Shown here piece by piece: positions 23,204 to 32,990 of a stretch of 64,000 nucleotides of DNA. Under the pieces are notes generated by a model. That model did not search any database and was not told the DNA's origin. It worked only from the letters and a program-made list of their open reading frames with translations. A program made the translations under genes and the position numbers. The stretch is from Thinopyrum elongatum (Eukaryota; Streptophyta; Magnoliopsida; Poales; Poaceae). The stretch spans positions 209,442,070-209,506,069 of the forward strand of contig CM022299.1 in the NCBI GenBank assembly GCA_011799875.1, in the 5' to 3' direction. Numbering within the stretch: the stretch's first letter is position 1; each line of letters starts with the position of its first letter.

Positions 23204-24223
23204 ATGAGTTTCTTTAGGAAGTTTGCTTCCAAGAAGAACTCGAAGGGAGTTATTGGGGAGTCGTCGGACAATGACCTCCGCACCCGGAGAATGGCGGAGG
23301 TACGACCGTGCGAATGGCCGCACAACCCATTCATGGATGGAGCCGGAATCCGTCAAGAGTTTGCACAATTTGCTGCTAATGCCGGCCTCACCGACTTCAT
23401 CGCAGCTGAGTGTGAACAGTATCATTTCCTCACAAATTTCTTTGTGCAAAGTTTCCATTTCATAAGTAGGAATAACCCTCCTGAGGTGCAGTTTAATTTA
23501 TATGCTGAAACCCGTCAGATACCACTTACTGAATTTTGTGACATTTGCTTGATCCCTTCTGACGGGGAAATAAGGGAGCCTAGGCCTGCAGAGTTTGAGG
23601 GCCTTTATCATACTCTGTCCATGGGAGATGAGAGAGGGGTGTCGAGTGTCACCGCCACTAGCTTGCAGATTCCTTCTGTGCATTATTTTGTTCTATTCAT
23701 TGCTAAGTGCTTAATTGCTAGGGAGAAGGTTGGTGCACTTTGTGCTCCGGACTTCGCCATCTTATGTCGTGCACTATATGGCGACAACACCTATAGCTTA
23801 GGGGCTATCATTGCACGTCGCCTGCACCTTAACAAATCCAAGGGTAAAATTCATGGTGGTATTTATGCGACTCGTTTAGCGAGTCATTTTAACATTCAGA
23901 TTTGCCAACATGATTATCGCATGCCCAAGGTTTACTTAGATCGCCAGGCTATGGCTGATCATCAGTTTATTGATAGCGAGAACACTGACATCCCTGTTTC
24001 CTACAACCTGGTTTTCAATGAGAACACTCATGATATTATTCCATTGCCTGCACCTGCTTTGTTTGATTCTATTGCCAGGGGCCAATACAGGATCATGCCA
24101 GAGGATATCATAGCCTACTGGAACGCCCAGGCAGCAGCAGAGGAGGAACCTCAGGAGTGGGACCCTCAAGTGCCTGCTCCCCAGCACTTCAACGTGGGAC
24201 CTGATGGCTTCTTTGAGTGGTGA
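23204..24223 (+). CDS. Second ORF of the Athila-like element, 339 aa, function unknown
   Basis: Intact ATG-to-TGA ORF in the position where Athila elements carry an extra (env-position) ORF. The start MSFFRKFASKKNSKG is basic. The body contains conserved-looking words (EFCDICLIPSDGE, PSVHYFVLFIAKCLIAREKVG, ALYGDNTYSLGAIIARRLHLN, HGGIYATRLASHFN). The C-terminus is acidic and glutamine-rich. I see no signal peptide, convincing membrane-spanning anchor or furin-like site, so an envelope role is not supported. It looks like the plant-retrotransposon ORF often annotated as ATHILA ORF-1-like, but I cannot confirm that here. It is preceded by an LTR-like segment and followed 25 bases later by an AAGCTTGGGGGAG purine tract. 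Confidence 0.7.
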   Translation: MSFFRKFASKKNSKGVIGESSDNDLRTRRMAEVRPCEWPHNPFMDGAGIRQEFAQFAANAGLTDFIAAECEQYHFLTNFFVQSFHFISRNNPPEVQFNLYAETRQIPLTEFCDICLIPSDGEIREPRPAEFEGLYHTLSMGDERGVSSVTATSLQIPSVHYFVLFIAKCLIAREKVGALCAPDFAILCRALYGDNTYSLGAIIARRLHLNKSKGKIHGGIYATRLASHFNIQICQHDYRMPKVYLDRQAMADHQFIDSENTDIPVSYNLVFNENTHDIIPLPAPALFDSIARGQYRIMPEDIIAYWNAQAAAEEEPQEWDPQVPAPQHFNVGPDGFFEW

Positions 24224-24245
24224 TTACCAAGCTAGGCCAAAAGCC

Positions 24246-24262
24246 TAAGCTTGGGGGAGTAC
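24246..24262 (+). promoter_or_regulatory. Internal polypurine-tract-like motif
   Basis: TAAGCTTGGGGGAGTACGTA, almost identical to the true polypurine tract at 26304-26318 (TTAAGCTTGGGGGAGTTGATACG). It sits about 25 bases after the stop codon of the second ORF and 2.06 kb before the 3' LTR, so it could act as a second plus-strand primer. Confidence 0.5.
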
Positions 24263-26303
24263 GTATTTCCACCGACATTACATTCATGTTCACATATTTC
24301 ATTATAGTTGTCGGTGTCCACACTTTTTCATTGTATTATCCATGCTAGATTTATTTTCTCGCTTTCTTCTTGTGTGTTTCAAAAACTTTAAGAAAATCCA
24401 AAAAAATGTTTCTTGTTTCTTTTCGGTTTTTCTTTCTAGCGTAGTTAGTTGTAGTATTAAGAAGAAAACCCAAAAAGATTTCCTTGTTCTTCTTTTGCTT
24501 GTTGGGAGCTCTCCCGTGTAAATAGTTTTTCTCATTTTTGTTTTTCCTGTTTTAATTTGCTTTCTTCTAGAAAAAATGAAAAACTCCAAAAACATTTCAG
24601 TGTGTTTCTCTGAAATCCTTTTCTTTTTATTGAGTCATACCGAGGGGAAGACCATGATGAAAATGTTGAGTGGCTCTCATGTGCATTATTGTTGATCTAA
24701 CAAAGAGCCCATATTACCTTGTCTTCTCCTTTTGACTAAAATGTTTGCAGATTCCAGCTTAGTCCACGGCACTCTTGCACTATTATTATTCTCATATCAT
24801 TCGGTCGTGCAAGTGAAAAGCAATAATGATGATATTTGATGAACTGGCTGTGGCAGGGAGAAACAGGTATGAACTCAACTTGTTCTGTTTTTGTAAATAT
24901 GTTTAACCTAGTATCCATGATTCATCCCATTATGATTAAACATGTTTGAAATGACCCTTAGAGATTATAGTTTCTCATGCCATGCTTAAGTAGCTAGGAG
25001 TGGATAATGATTTATCTTGGGTGTCAACATTGCGTTAAAATGATTGTGATGTAGTATGATGATATGGCTTGACTTGGCACATGTTCATGCATGTAGTTGA
25101 ATCAAAACAAACATAGCCTCTATGATATTTATGTTCATGGTGTTCATATCCTACTCATGCTAGTATCCAATGTTACTTATGCATAATGCATGTTCATGAC
25201 CGTTTTCGCTCTCTAGCTGGCCGCTTCTCAACCTATTTGCTAACCTTCGCCTGTACTAAGTGAGAATACTGCTTGTGCATCAAAATCCTGAAACCCAAGT
25301 TATCCCAGATGAGTCCACCATATATCCACCTATATGCGGTATTACCCTGCCGTTCCAAGTAAATTTGCATGTGCCACCTCTAAAAACTTCAAATAAATAT
25401 CCTTTTTGTGTTCCTGGATTGTTCATAGAGCGACAGGAGGTAGTCAGTATCTTCCATGCCAAGCGGGTTATTCTCATGATGAGTGTTTATTCACTCGTCC
25501 TTGCACAAGAAGGGCGGTAATAGGGATTCCCAGTCCCGAATTCAATATTGCAAATAATTAAACAAAACTCCCCCAGGATTGTTGTTGGTATGGGCGGTAC
25601 CCGTGGATTCAGTTAGCCGTGGAGTGTGTCTGTTGGTGGAGGGGGAGTAAACCTTTACTTTTTATCGCTTGGGAACCGCCACTAATGTGTTTAGCATGGA
25701 AGATACCGATAACCAATGGTCGCGAAGTAAACAAGAAGGGTGCATTTCTCAAAACTTCATTTACCTCTGTTTTAAAAATTTGAGTTCTAGCACCGCTGCA
25801 AATCACTGCTTCCTCTGCGAAGGGACTATCTATTTACTTTTATGTTGTGTCATCACCTTCTCAAATAAGTGCCAGATCCTGAGAGCACTATTGTCATCCT
25901 CATGCATTGTGTGTAGCTAATGTTGGGTGCATCATGACTGGATCTTTTCTACCATGAATTACAATGTTTAGTCGCTGCTTGAACTTTGGAGGTGCTCTGC
26001 ATTTATGTTTTGCGGTCTCAGAAAGGGCTAGCGAGATACCGCTATTGTCATATTATATCATGGTTGTTTTGACAAAGTGTTGTCATTTGAGATATCTTAT
26101 TATTGCTGGCTAGTTGATGATGCCATTGATATGAGTTAATATAAATTTTAAGAGTTATTCTCGACATGGTTAGTCATGATCTTTGCTGAAAACCTGGGTG
26201 CTACTTAAGCTTATTTATGTAAACAAGAGCAAAAGAGTTCGTAAAAGTTTTTCTTTTTCACTTTCAATTTATCAACTGAATTGCCTGAGGACAAGCAAAG
26301 GTT
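24263..26303 (+). other. Untranslated 3' internal region of the Athila-like element
   Basis: No credible coding sequence over 2 kb. Matches 1-1302 of this window in the part from about 25230 onward. Contains stretches of T/C- and A-rich sequence. Small ORFs here are not supported. Confidence 0.7.
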
Positions 26304-26318
26304 TAAGCTTGGGGGAGT
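26304..26318 (+). promoter_or_regulatory. Polypurine tract of the Athila-like element
   Basis: AAGCTTGGGGGAGT immediately before the TGATACG start of the 3' LTR; the standard plus-strand primer position. Confidence 0.75.
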
Positions 26319-27729
26319 TGATACGTATCCGTTGTATCTACTTTTCCTAACACTTTTCCTCTTGTTTTGGACTTTAATTTGCATGATTTGAATGAAACTA
26401 ACCCGGACTGACGCTGTTTTCAGCAGAACTACCATGGTGTTGTTTTTGTGCAGAAATAAAAGTTCTCGGAATGGCACGAAACTTTTTGGAGAATTTTTAT
26501 GGAATAAAAGAAAAATACTGGAGCCAAGAACCACCAGAGGGGGGGCCCCTGGGTGAGCACAACCGACCAGGGCGCCCCCTCTCCTGGCGCGCCCAAGTGG
26601 GTTGTCCCCACCTAGTGGCCCCGCAGACCCTGATTCCAACGCTATAAATTCACATTTTCGGAGAAAAAAATAGGAGAGGAAGAATTATCACGTTTCAAGA
26701 GACGGAGCCGCCGCCACCCCCTGTTCTTCATCGGGAGGCCAGATCTGGAGTCCGTTTGGGGCTCGGAGAGGATGATCTTCGATCTTCATCATCACCAACC
26801 CTTCTCCATCGCCAATTCCATGATGCTCCCCACCGGGAGTGAGTAATTCCTTCGTAGGCTCGCTGGTCAGTGAGGAGTTTGATGAGATTCATCATGTAAT
26901 TGAGTTAGTTTTGTTAGGGCTTGATCCCTAGTATCCATTATGTTCTGAGATTGATGTTGCTATGACTTTGCCATGCTTAATGCTTGTCACTTTGGGCCCG
27001 GGTGCCATGATTTCAGATCTGAACCGTTTATGTTATCACCATTATATCTATGTTCTAGATCCGATCTTGCAAGTTATAGTCACCTATTACATGTTATGAT
27101 CCGTAAACCCCGGAGTGATAGTAGTCGGGATACTTTACGGTGATGACCGTAGTTTGAGGAGTTCATGTATTCACTATGTGTTAATGCTTTGTTCCGGTTC
27201 TCTATTAAAAGGAGGCCTTAATATCCCTTAGTTTCCAATAGGACCCCGCTGCCACGGGAGGGTAGGACAAAAGATGTCATGCAAGTTCTTTCCATAAGCA
27301 CCTATGACAATTTACAAAATACATGCCTACATTATATTTATGAACTGGAGCTAGTGCCGTATCGCCCTAGGTTATGACTGTTATATGATGAATATCATCC
27401 AACGAATTCACTGATCCAATGCCTACGAATTTCTCTTATATGTTTTTTGCTAAGTTACTACTACTATCGTTACTGTTACACTTGCTACAAAATCATTGCT
27501 ATCACTATTACTGTTACTATTGCTGTTGCTACTACTGTCAAAACTATCATACTACTTTGCTACTGATCACTTTGCTGCAGATAATTAATCTCCAGGTGTG
27601 GTTGAATTGACAACTCAGCTGCTAATACTTGCAAGTATTCTTTGGCTCCCCTTGTGTCGAATCAATAAATTTGGGTTGAATACTCTACCCTTTAAAATTG
27701 TTGCGATCCCCTATACTTGTGGGTTATCA
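26319..27729 (+). repeat. Sabrina-type 3' LTR, complete
   Basis: 1411 bases from TGATACGTATCC to CCCCTATACTTGTGGGTTATCA, with inverted ends TGATA/TATCA. Same family as the reversed LTR at 9042-10440 and the fragment at 2868-3259. Includes the CATGATTTGAATG...AACCCGG block near the start, a GC-rich block with a likely CTATAAATTC TATA box at 26641, and a CTACT/ATTACTGTTA microsatellite-like stretch at 27460-27560. Confidence 0.85.
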
Positions 27730-28507
27730 ACATCTACTCTGCTGGACTCAATCCACTTTGTGGACATCCAGCCGGGCATGTCTCACAGATGTTGACGCTT
27801 CTCCGTGTGCTTTAGTGTCGGAGTTGGACAGGGTAGGATGGGAAGCTACAGGGCTGGGATGGCAATGGTGCCTCCCGTGAGGTGTCATGGCCACATTCCC
27901 GTTGGAGTAGGTCTCCAGGAGGCGATGGAGTGCCTCTGGGGAAACGAACGCATTACCCGGGTGGACAACAGGGGCAGACCTTGAGGGCTCGATTGGTCTC
28001 CCAAATAGCACTATCGGGGGTGTCGGTGGTGGTTGCAGCCTCACTTCTCACTGGGGTCAGGAGAGCAAGCTTCCTGGGGGTCTTGCGCTCTCAAGTAGCG
28101 CACTAGATGCACTAGGGCAGGATCCGACTCTTGGTCTCTGTTGGCGACTTCAGTCGGGCTACCATAGCCATCACGACTAGGATAGTAGATGAAAGGATGA
28201 ATGTCAGCCCTCGGTGATCGATGCCGGAGTTGAACTACAGCCTCTCGGGCTGCAAGCTGTATGGCTTGGGGCTCATCGGAAGTTGTCCTTTCGGTGAACC
28301 GGTAGGGGCGTTCTGATGTGGTACCCTCCCGGAGATGTGCACCGTGGCCCAAAACTGAGGGATTGTATCACTCGTGTGCTCCCGGTACACGACATACTCC
28401 GGGGGTTCGTCTATGCCAAAAGCACGGCGAGTGAGATTGGCAAGGATGGCTATGAAACCTCCAAGCTCGGATGCGGTGGTCTCGTTGCGGACGATGGGGC
28501 CAGGCAT
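27730..28507 (-). pseudogene. Tat-type gag N-terminal part, frameshifted, truncated
   Basis: The likely start is the ATG at 28507 (MPGPIVRNETTASELGG...), about 310 bases downstream of the primer site; the longer open frame to 28642 lacks gag-like text. The frame shifts by one near 28300: the text continues in another frame as SERPYRFTERTTSDEPQ...AIQLAAREAVVQLRH and then NRDQESDPALVHLVRYLRAQD. This second part resembles the N-terminal conserved region of a common wheat retrotransposon polyprotein. It is truncated at 27730. It would have encoded a structural protein of the particle. Confidence 0.55.
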
Positions 28508-28815
28508 CTTGGTGGTTTGGTTATCAGGTTGCGAGTGAAGGTAATGATGTGCTGAGTTGAGGCAAGGCTTCCTTTTTAAGCCAGCGGAGTCTTCCACCGC
28601 ACGCTTGTGGATGGGACAACTCAGGTGTCGGCCATAGCACACAGCCTATGGGCTGGGCTGATAGGTTGGGCACCGACTGTCAAAAAGATGTCGGTTGGCC
28701 ACTGTGCAGGCTATTGGATAGGATGGGCTTGACTATGGATAGGAAAGGACTTGGACGGTGTGAAAACCTAGAGACAGCAACCAGGCTAAGATAGGATTAG
28801 CCAATGGTCAGCCAG

Positions 28816-28827
28816 GCTCTGATACCA
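28816..28827 (-). promoter_or_regulatory. Primer-binding site, minus strand
   Basis: TGGTATCAGAGC on the minus strand, four bases after the LTR end; complementary to initiator-Met tRNA. Confidence 0.8.
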
Positions 28828-28831
28828 AGGT

Positions 28832-29780
28832 TGTCAGGTGTCGGTGTGGGAGCACAATCACCTATGGGGCAAGGGTGCCCCTTTGTGGTTCGGCATGGGG
28901 ACGGCCGCGTTGCACAAAGAGCAGAAGCAGTGGGGGACAACACGACAATGGACTCTCTCTCTCTTTTACCCAGGTTCGGGCCGCTTTGTAGCGTAAAACC
29001 CTACTCCTGCTTTGGTGGATTAATCTGGAGGTGGACGAAGGCTCGATGCGCTCTGGCCCGGCAAGGGTGCCTGGGGCAGAGCAATGTGAGCTTACAAATG
29101 CAGGGGGGGTCGAAGTGTTCGAACCCTTTGCTAGGTTGCCTCGGGCCTCCTTTTATAGGTTAAGGGGTGACCATAGTGGCAAAACAGTCATTTGGGTGTG
29201 ATTAGATAGCTAACAATGCTATCATACCTAACTCTGGCAGTTAAGACAAAGTGCATTAAATGCACTGCTAGGTGTCATGCCGAGGGCGAATCCCGACAAG
29301 CCTGTCGCGCCGCTTATCTGCCTCTTCTTATTAGCTTGACACGCCTCCTGGACGGGTGTCAATAAAGCTAACCTCTTCTCCTTGAGGCTGCCACATGCTT
29401 GAAAGGATCCACCTGGTTGTTTAACACCTTGACACCGCACATATTAGTGACTTGGGTGCAGTGAGGTGGAGTGGTGGCGTCTTGGCGGAGGTTCCTTGCT
29501 GAAAGAGCTTGGCGGGGTTTGGTCTTGGCGGCCCCGGCAAGCCTACCAGGGCGGACTTGTCCTTGGGGCGGCCTCGACCTGGCCTGGCTCTCCTGCCCGG
29601 CAAGGGAGGCTTTCCCAAGGTGGCCTTCTGCTATCTTGTTCTTCTTAATGCTCTCCTTGATCTCATGAAGAGCGGCCTTTCTGGCTTGTCCTTGTGTCAG
29701 GCATTGCTGTTGAATGTATGATCGTCAACATGCCTGCGCATGAGCTCGGTCGACAAACGCGAATGTTTTTTGCACCGACA
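28832..29780 (-). repeat. Tat-type LTR, 949 bp, minus strand
   Basis: On the minus strand it begins TGTCGGTGCAAAAAAC and ends CACACCGACACCTGACA. It contains TTTTACCCAGGTTCGGGCC followed by GTAAAACCCTACTCCTG (28964-29010), the same core found in reverse in the LTRs of the 44157 element (TTACACCGCAAGGTGGCCCGAACCTGGGTAAAC), showing that the two families are related. Confidence 0.75.
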
Positions 29781-29800
29781 AGAGCCCCCGGGCCTGGCCC
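29781..29800 (-). promoter_or_regulatory. Polypurine tract, minus strand
   Basis: On the minus strand GGCCAGGCCCGGGGGCTCT directly before the LTR start; compare GGCCCGGGGGCTAC before the 3' LTR of the 44157 element. Confidence 0.7.
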
Positions 29801-30292
29801 ACACGTGCTGTCGGGCATCGTTGGGGTAGGCCCTAACAATGCGCAGGCGGGTATCCTGATCAAGCTGTGGCTGGGTCCAGGTTTTTGAGATCTTCTTTGC
29901 TTCTTCATTAACCTGAAATTGAATCGACTCCCGGGTTTCCCGTGAGTCGTGCGGTGTCGAATGACGTGGGGATACCCATGTAATGGACCGAGGGACGCCC
30001 ATGTTCACAAGAGGTTGATTGAAGCGTCTGCGTGGTTCAGGGAGGTAACTTCCATTTTACCCATCCCACTACTCCTGCCGTTTCCGCCATGTACGCTGCA
30101 TGCATTGCGCAGGGTTGGTGGCGGATGCACAGGGCGCGGGAATGAGTGCCATAGCAGAAAGCTCGGCACCATGGATAGGCGCAGGAGGGCGGTCGGCGAT
30201 TTTGTGCGTCGTTAGTGACGCAGATGAACCGGATTGGTGAAGCGGGGCCATTGCCACAGGACAGTGGGGAGCCAGCCCCTGCGACGCTCCGC

Positions 30293-30299
30293 TATAAAA
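30293..30299 (+). promoter_or_regulatory. TATA box of the antisense B3-like gene (copy 1)
   Basis: TATAAAA in the context CCGCTATAAAAAGGGAGCGC, 74 bases before the ATG at 30367. It faces away from the element's own sense strand. Confidence 0.6.
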
Positions 30300-30366
30300 A
30301 GGGAGCGCAGAGGTGAACGGAAGGGCTCACCCACGCATCTTCTTCTTCTCGTGCCCTTCTCCCACT

Positions 30367-31025
30367 ATGGTGAGGGGAAGAGGGCGCGCTCAAGCTCCGG
30401 CGGCGGCGAAAAGGGCCTCCTCTCGGCACCACATCTCTGCCCCAGCTAAGGACATAGGAGCAGGATCTAGTGCATGAGGCGGAGCTATGGGACGTGGTCA
30501 TGGCCGACGCGGTGTTCGGGGCCGAGGAAGACGCGGTGGTACTCCTGTCACTCCTCCCCCAGCTGCTCCGGCCCCAATGTAGGGTCATGTTGGAGATACG
30601 CCACTGGAGTTCATCGTCAGGCTGCGCGAGCCCCCACGCAGCCGTCTTTGGCTTCCTGACCCTTTGCAAGGGTGATGGAAGTTGAACAGCCGCACGGGTT
30701 GAAGCTGCACATGAGAGGTTGTTGCAATGGCAACATGCGGGTGGACGTCGAGTTCCCCGCACCTCATGTCATGCTTCTCCGGCGTGGCTGGAAAACTTTC
30801 GCACATTTCCACAGCTTGGCGGAGGGGCACGTTCTTCAATTTAAGTTAATGGAGGCTGATCTGCTCTCCATCAAGGTCTTCGGGCATTCGGGTGCTCGCT
30901 TAGGGTGCTGCGCGGAGAGCTCGACCAATGAAGAAAGCTCCTCTTTGAGCAACAGCGACGAAGAGGACACTGACGACGAAGATGGCGGTGCCGAGCGGGA
31001 GGACGGCGGCTCGGACTCCAGCTAA
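30367..31025 (+). pseudogene. Antisense B3-like gene in a Tat-type element (copy 1)
   Basis: First ATG after the TATA box is at 30367. Frame 1 gives a basic, RG-rich N-terminus (MVRGRGRAQ...; then GRGHGRRGVRGRGRRGG), a proline/alanine linker and the start of a B3-like domain (TPLEFIVRLREPPRSRLWLPD, 30598-30650). A one-base loss near 30652 moves the rest into frame 3: FARVMEVEQPHGLKL...RVDVEF...LLRRGWKTFAHFHSL...LSIKVFGHSGARLGCCAES, then a serine/aspartate/glutamate tail to the TAA at 31023. In-frame stops lie at 30475 (TGA) and 30580 (TAG), unless spliced out. B3 domains bind DNA in plant transcription factors. Assignment rests on the pattern hydrophobic-x-L-xx-GWxxFA...L.F...VFG..G.R..CC.ES, shared with copy 2. 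It is antisense to the element. Confidence 0.6.
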
Positions 31026-31716
31026 GCGTCGGTCACACCGTCACTGTTAGCTAGGCGCTGGCAGCACCGCCATTTGCAGCTAGATCCTCGGTAGAGCGAT
31101 TTGCCGGGGGGGGGGGGGGCTTGGCCCGGTCGACTCCGCTTCCACCAGCTGGACCTCGGCAGGCTTCCTCGAGGACTCCGGCTTCGTCTTCCCTGCCGGT
31201 GTCCCTTTTACCGCATTCCTCTGGTCCTGGCGGTGGTGACCAGGGCATCGCCTAGCCGCTCCCTCCGTCCCTAGCCTCTTCTTCCTTGCCGGGGAGACGC
31301 CCTCCTGATCTTGTCAGGCTGCATCCCGCTGGTCCTGACGGGGTCGGGCTGGGCTTCTGCCCAGGCGCTCCTTTTGCCCTCTTTCCTTCTGGACGCAACT
31401 CCTAGGAGGAGAGGGACAAGAAAGGCATTACGGGGCACTTATCTTTTTTTCAAATCAAAAGATGTAGGCATTTGCCAAATTTTAGTTCAAATTATGTAAT
31501 CCTCTATCCATGCTTGTATCCTGTATGATTCCTACTTGTTTATCTGCGTATTAATGAAAAAAGGAATGCTTGCCGGGCACTTGTGCACGTATCATATCCA
31601 TGCTAAGGGATGGTCCCTCAATACTTTCAAGTAAACAAGATTCCCCGGCAAGACACCTTGCCAGCCCCTTCCATTACTGCTACTGAACCCTGCCTGACGG
31701 GTTAGGAGCGTGGATG
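31026..31716 (-). other. Remaining 3' internal DNA of the Tat-type element, no gene
   Basis: GC-rich with repeated GCCGG and TGCCGGGG words, a run of 14 G at 31107-31120, then AT-rich. No coding sequence I can support. The CACTA element begins at 31717. Confidence 0.5.
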
Positions 31717-32149
31717 CACTACAAAAAAAATACACTTCCGTGATGATATGTGTTTGTCACAGTAGGTCACGTTTTCTATCATGCATGTACATCCATGGCA
31801 ATTTTATAATAAAATCAAGATAGTCATACCTGTGCTGACGTAGAAGTGTTCCATGACATTACTAAAATTATCATCACGGAAGTGTCCACTTCCATGACGA
31901 TAAATGGCTCTGTCATGGAAGTGTTTCGTCAAGGGTAACCGACACGTGGCATCCATCGTAACGGGTCACCATTAAGCTATCGGGTTCCGGTTTGGATCCG
32001 ATAACCCGTTAACAGCCCGGACCAATGGGGATTTTCCACGTGTAAAATTCTCAATTGCCAGAGGAACCACGTGTCGGCTCAGCGTTGGGACAGATGTCAT
32101 CCACTCATTGGACGGGGGGCGCCTATGATACGTCGACACGTGGCACGGC

Positions 32150-32990
32150 CCAACAGAGGCCCATTTAGGTGAAAAGGCCAGCCCATTTGACTTGGTCAAA
32201 AGGTAGCGGGCCGGCCCACGAAAAGCCTGTTAACGGCCTGTTCGCATATAGCCCATTTATAGCCCGCTAACTCACGACCCGTTATGGCCTATCCGAATTG
32301 GGCCCAGTAGCGTTATCTGGGCCATCCAATATGATTCCAGCCCGTTGTAACTTCCGGCCCATGTATGGCCCATGACATCTTTCGGCCCATACGAGGTCCT
32401 TTGTAACTCTTGGCCCTTTAAAGGCCCGTGGTGAAACTGGCCCATAATGAACAGTGTAACGCTTTACACCCATTAACGGCCCATTATTCCGTTGGGCCGT
32501 TTCCAGCCCGTGTTACCTTTCAGCCTTCTAAGGGCCCATTTATTCTTGGGCTCATTTCCAGCATTCGGTTACTTACGGCCCGTTACTGGCCTGTTATGCT
32601 TGTGGGCCAAATTCAGCCCGTGGTTACAGTCGGCCCGTTTGTGGCCCGTTAACCTCTTGGGCTGTTTTCATAGCATCATCAAATACGGCCCATTAACGAC
32701 CCTTGATGCCTGTCGATAGAATTAAGCCCGTTATACATTTCGGCCTATTAACGGCCCGTTATGGTCGGGCCATAAACACATGATTTCCACTCTAGCCCAT
32801 TTACGACCCATTTTGCGGACCGTCATTAGTCCACGAATAATACAGCACGCATAAGGCCCATTGAATATACAGCCCGTCGAGGGTCCATGTTTCTTACGGC
32901 CCGTAGGAGGCCCATGGTCACTACAGCAGGTAGCAGGACCATGGTTACAACGGTCCGTATGTTGCCCATGGTTATTGTGGCCTAGTTATA
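32150..32990. repeat. Subterminal GGCCCRTTA repeats of the second CACTA element
   Basis: More than 25 degenerate copies of GGCCCGTTA or GGCCCATTT in both orientations, spaced 20-40 bases. No coding sequence. Confidence 0.75.

Larger units (their letters stand above)
21040..27729 (+). mobile_element. Athila-like (Sabrina/WHAM-type) Ty3 element, 5'-truncated
   Basis: Order: 3' part of gag with protease, spacer, a second ORF, 2.1 kb untranslated region, polypurine tract, 3' LTR. The 5' LTR and 5' gag are missing. There is no reverse transcriptase, RNase H or integrase between the protease ORF and the second ORF, so even the complete element probably relied on a partner for enzymes. LTR type and the placement of an extra ORF before the 3' LTR point to the Athila branch. 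Confidence 0.8.
27730..31716 (-). mobile_element. Tat-type Ty3 element(s), minus strand: internal - LTR - internal
   Basis: Read on the minus strand from 31716: 3' internal region carrying an antisense gene, polypurine tract (29800-29781), LTR (29780-28832), primer-binding site (28827-28816), leader, gag 5' part, then cut off at 27730 by the Sabrina-type LTR. One LTR thus has the 3' end of an internal region on one side and the 5' start of an internal region on the other. The right edge is the CACTA element at 31717. Polypurine tract and antisense gene match the layout of the complete element at 44157-52666. Confidence 0.75.

Noticed and set aside
23204..24223. Envelope protein call for the second Athila ORF
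   Set aside because: No signal peptide, membrane anchor or cleavage site visible, so only unknown function is stated.
31107..31120. Poly-G runs here and at 10177 and 35676
   Set aside because: Homopolymers in repeats, possibly length errors of sequencing; no function inferred.
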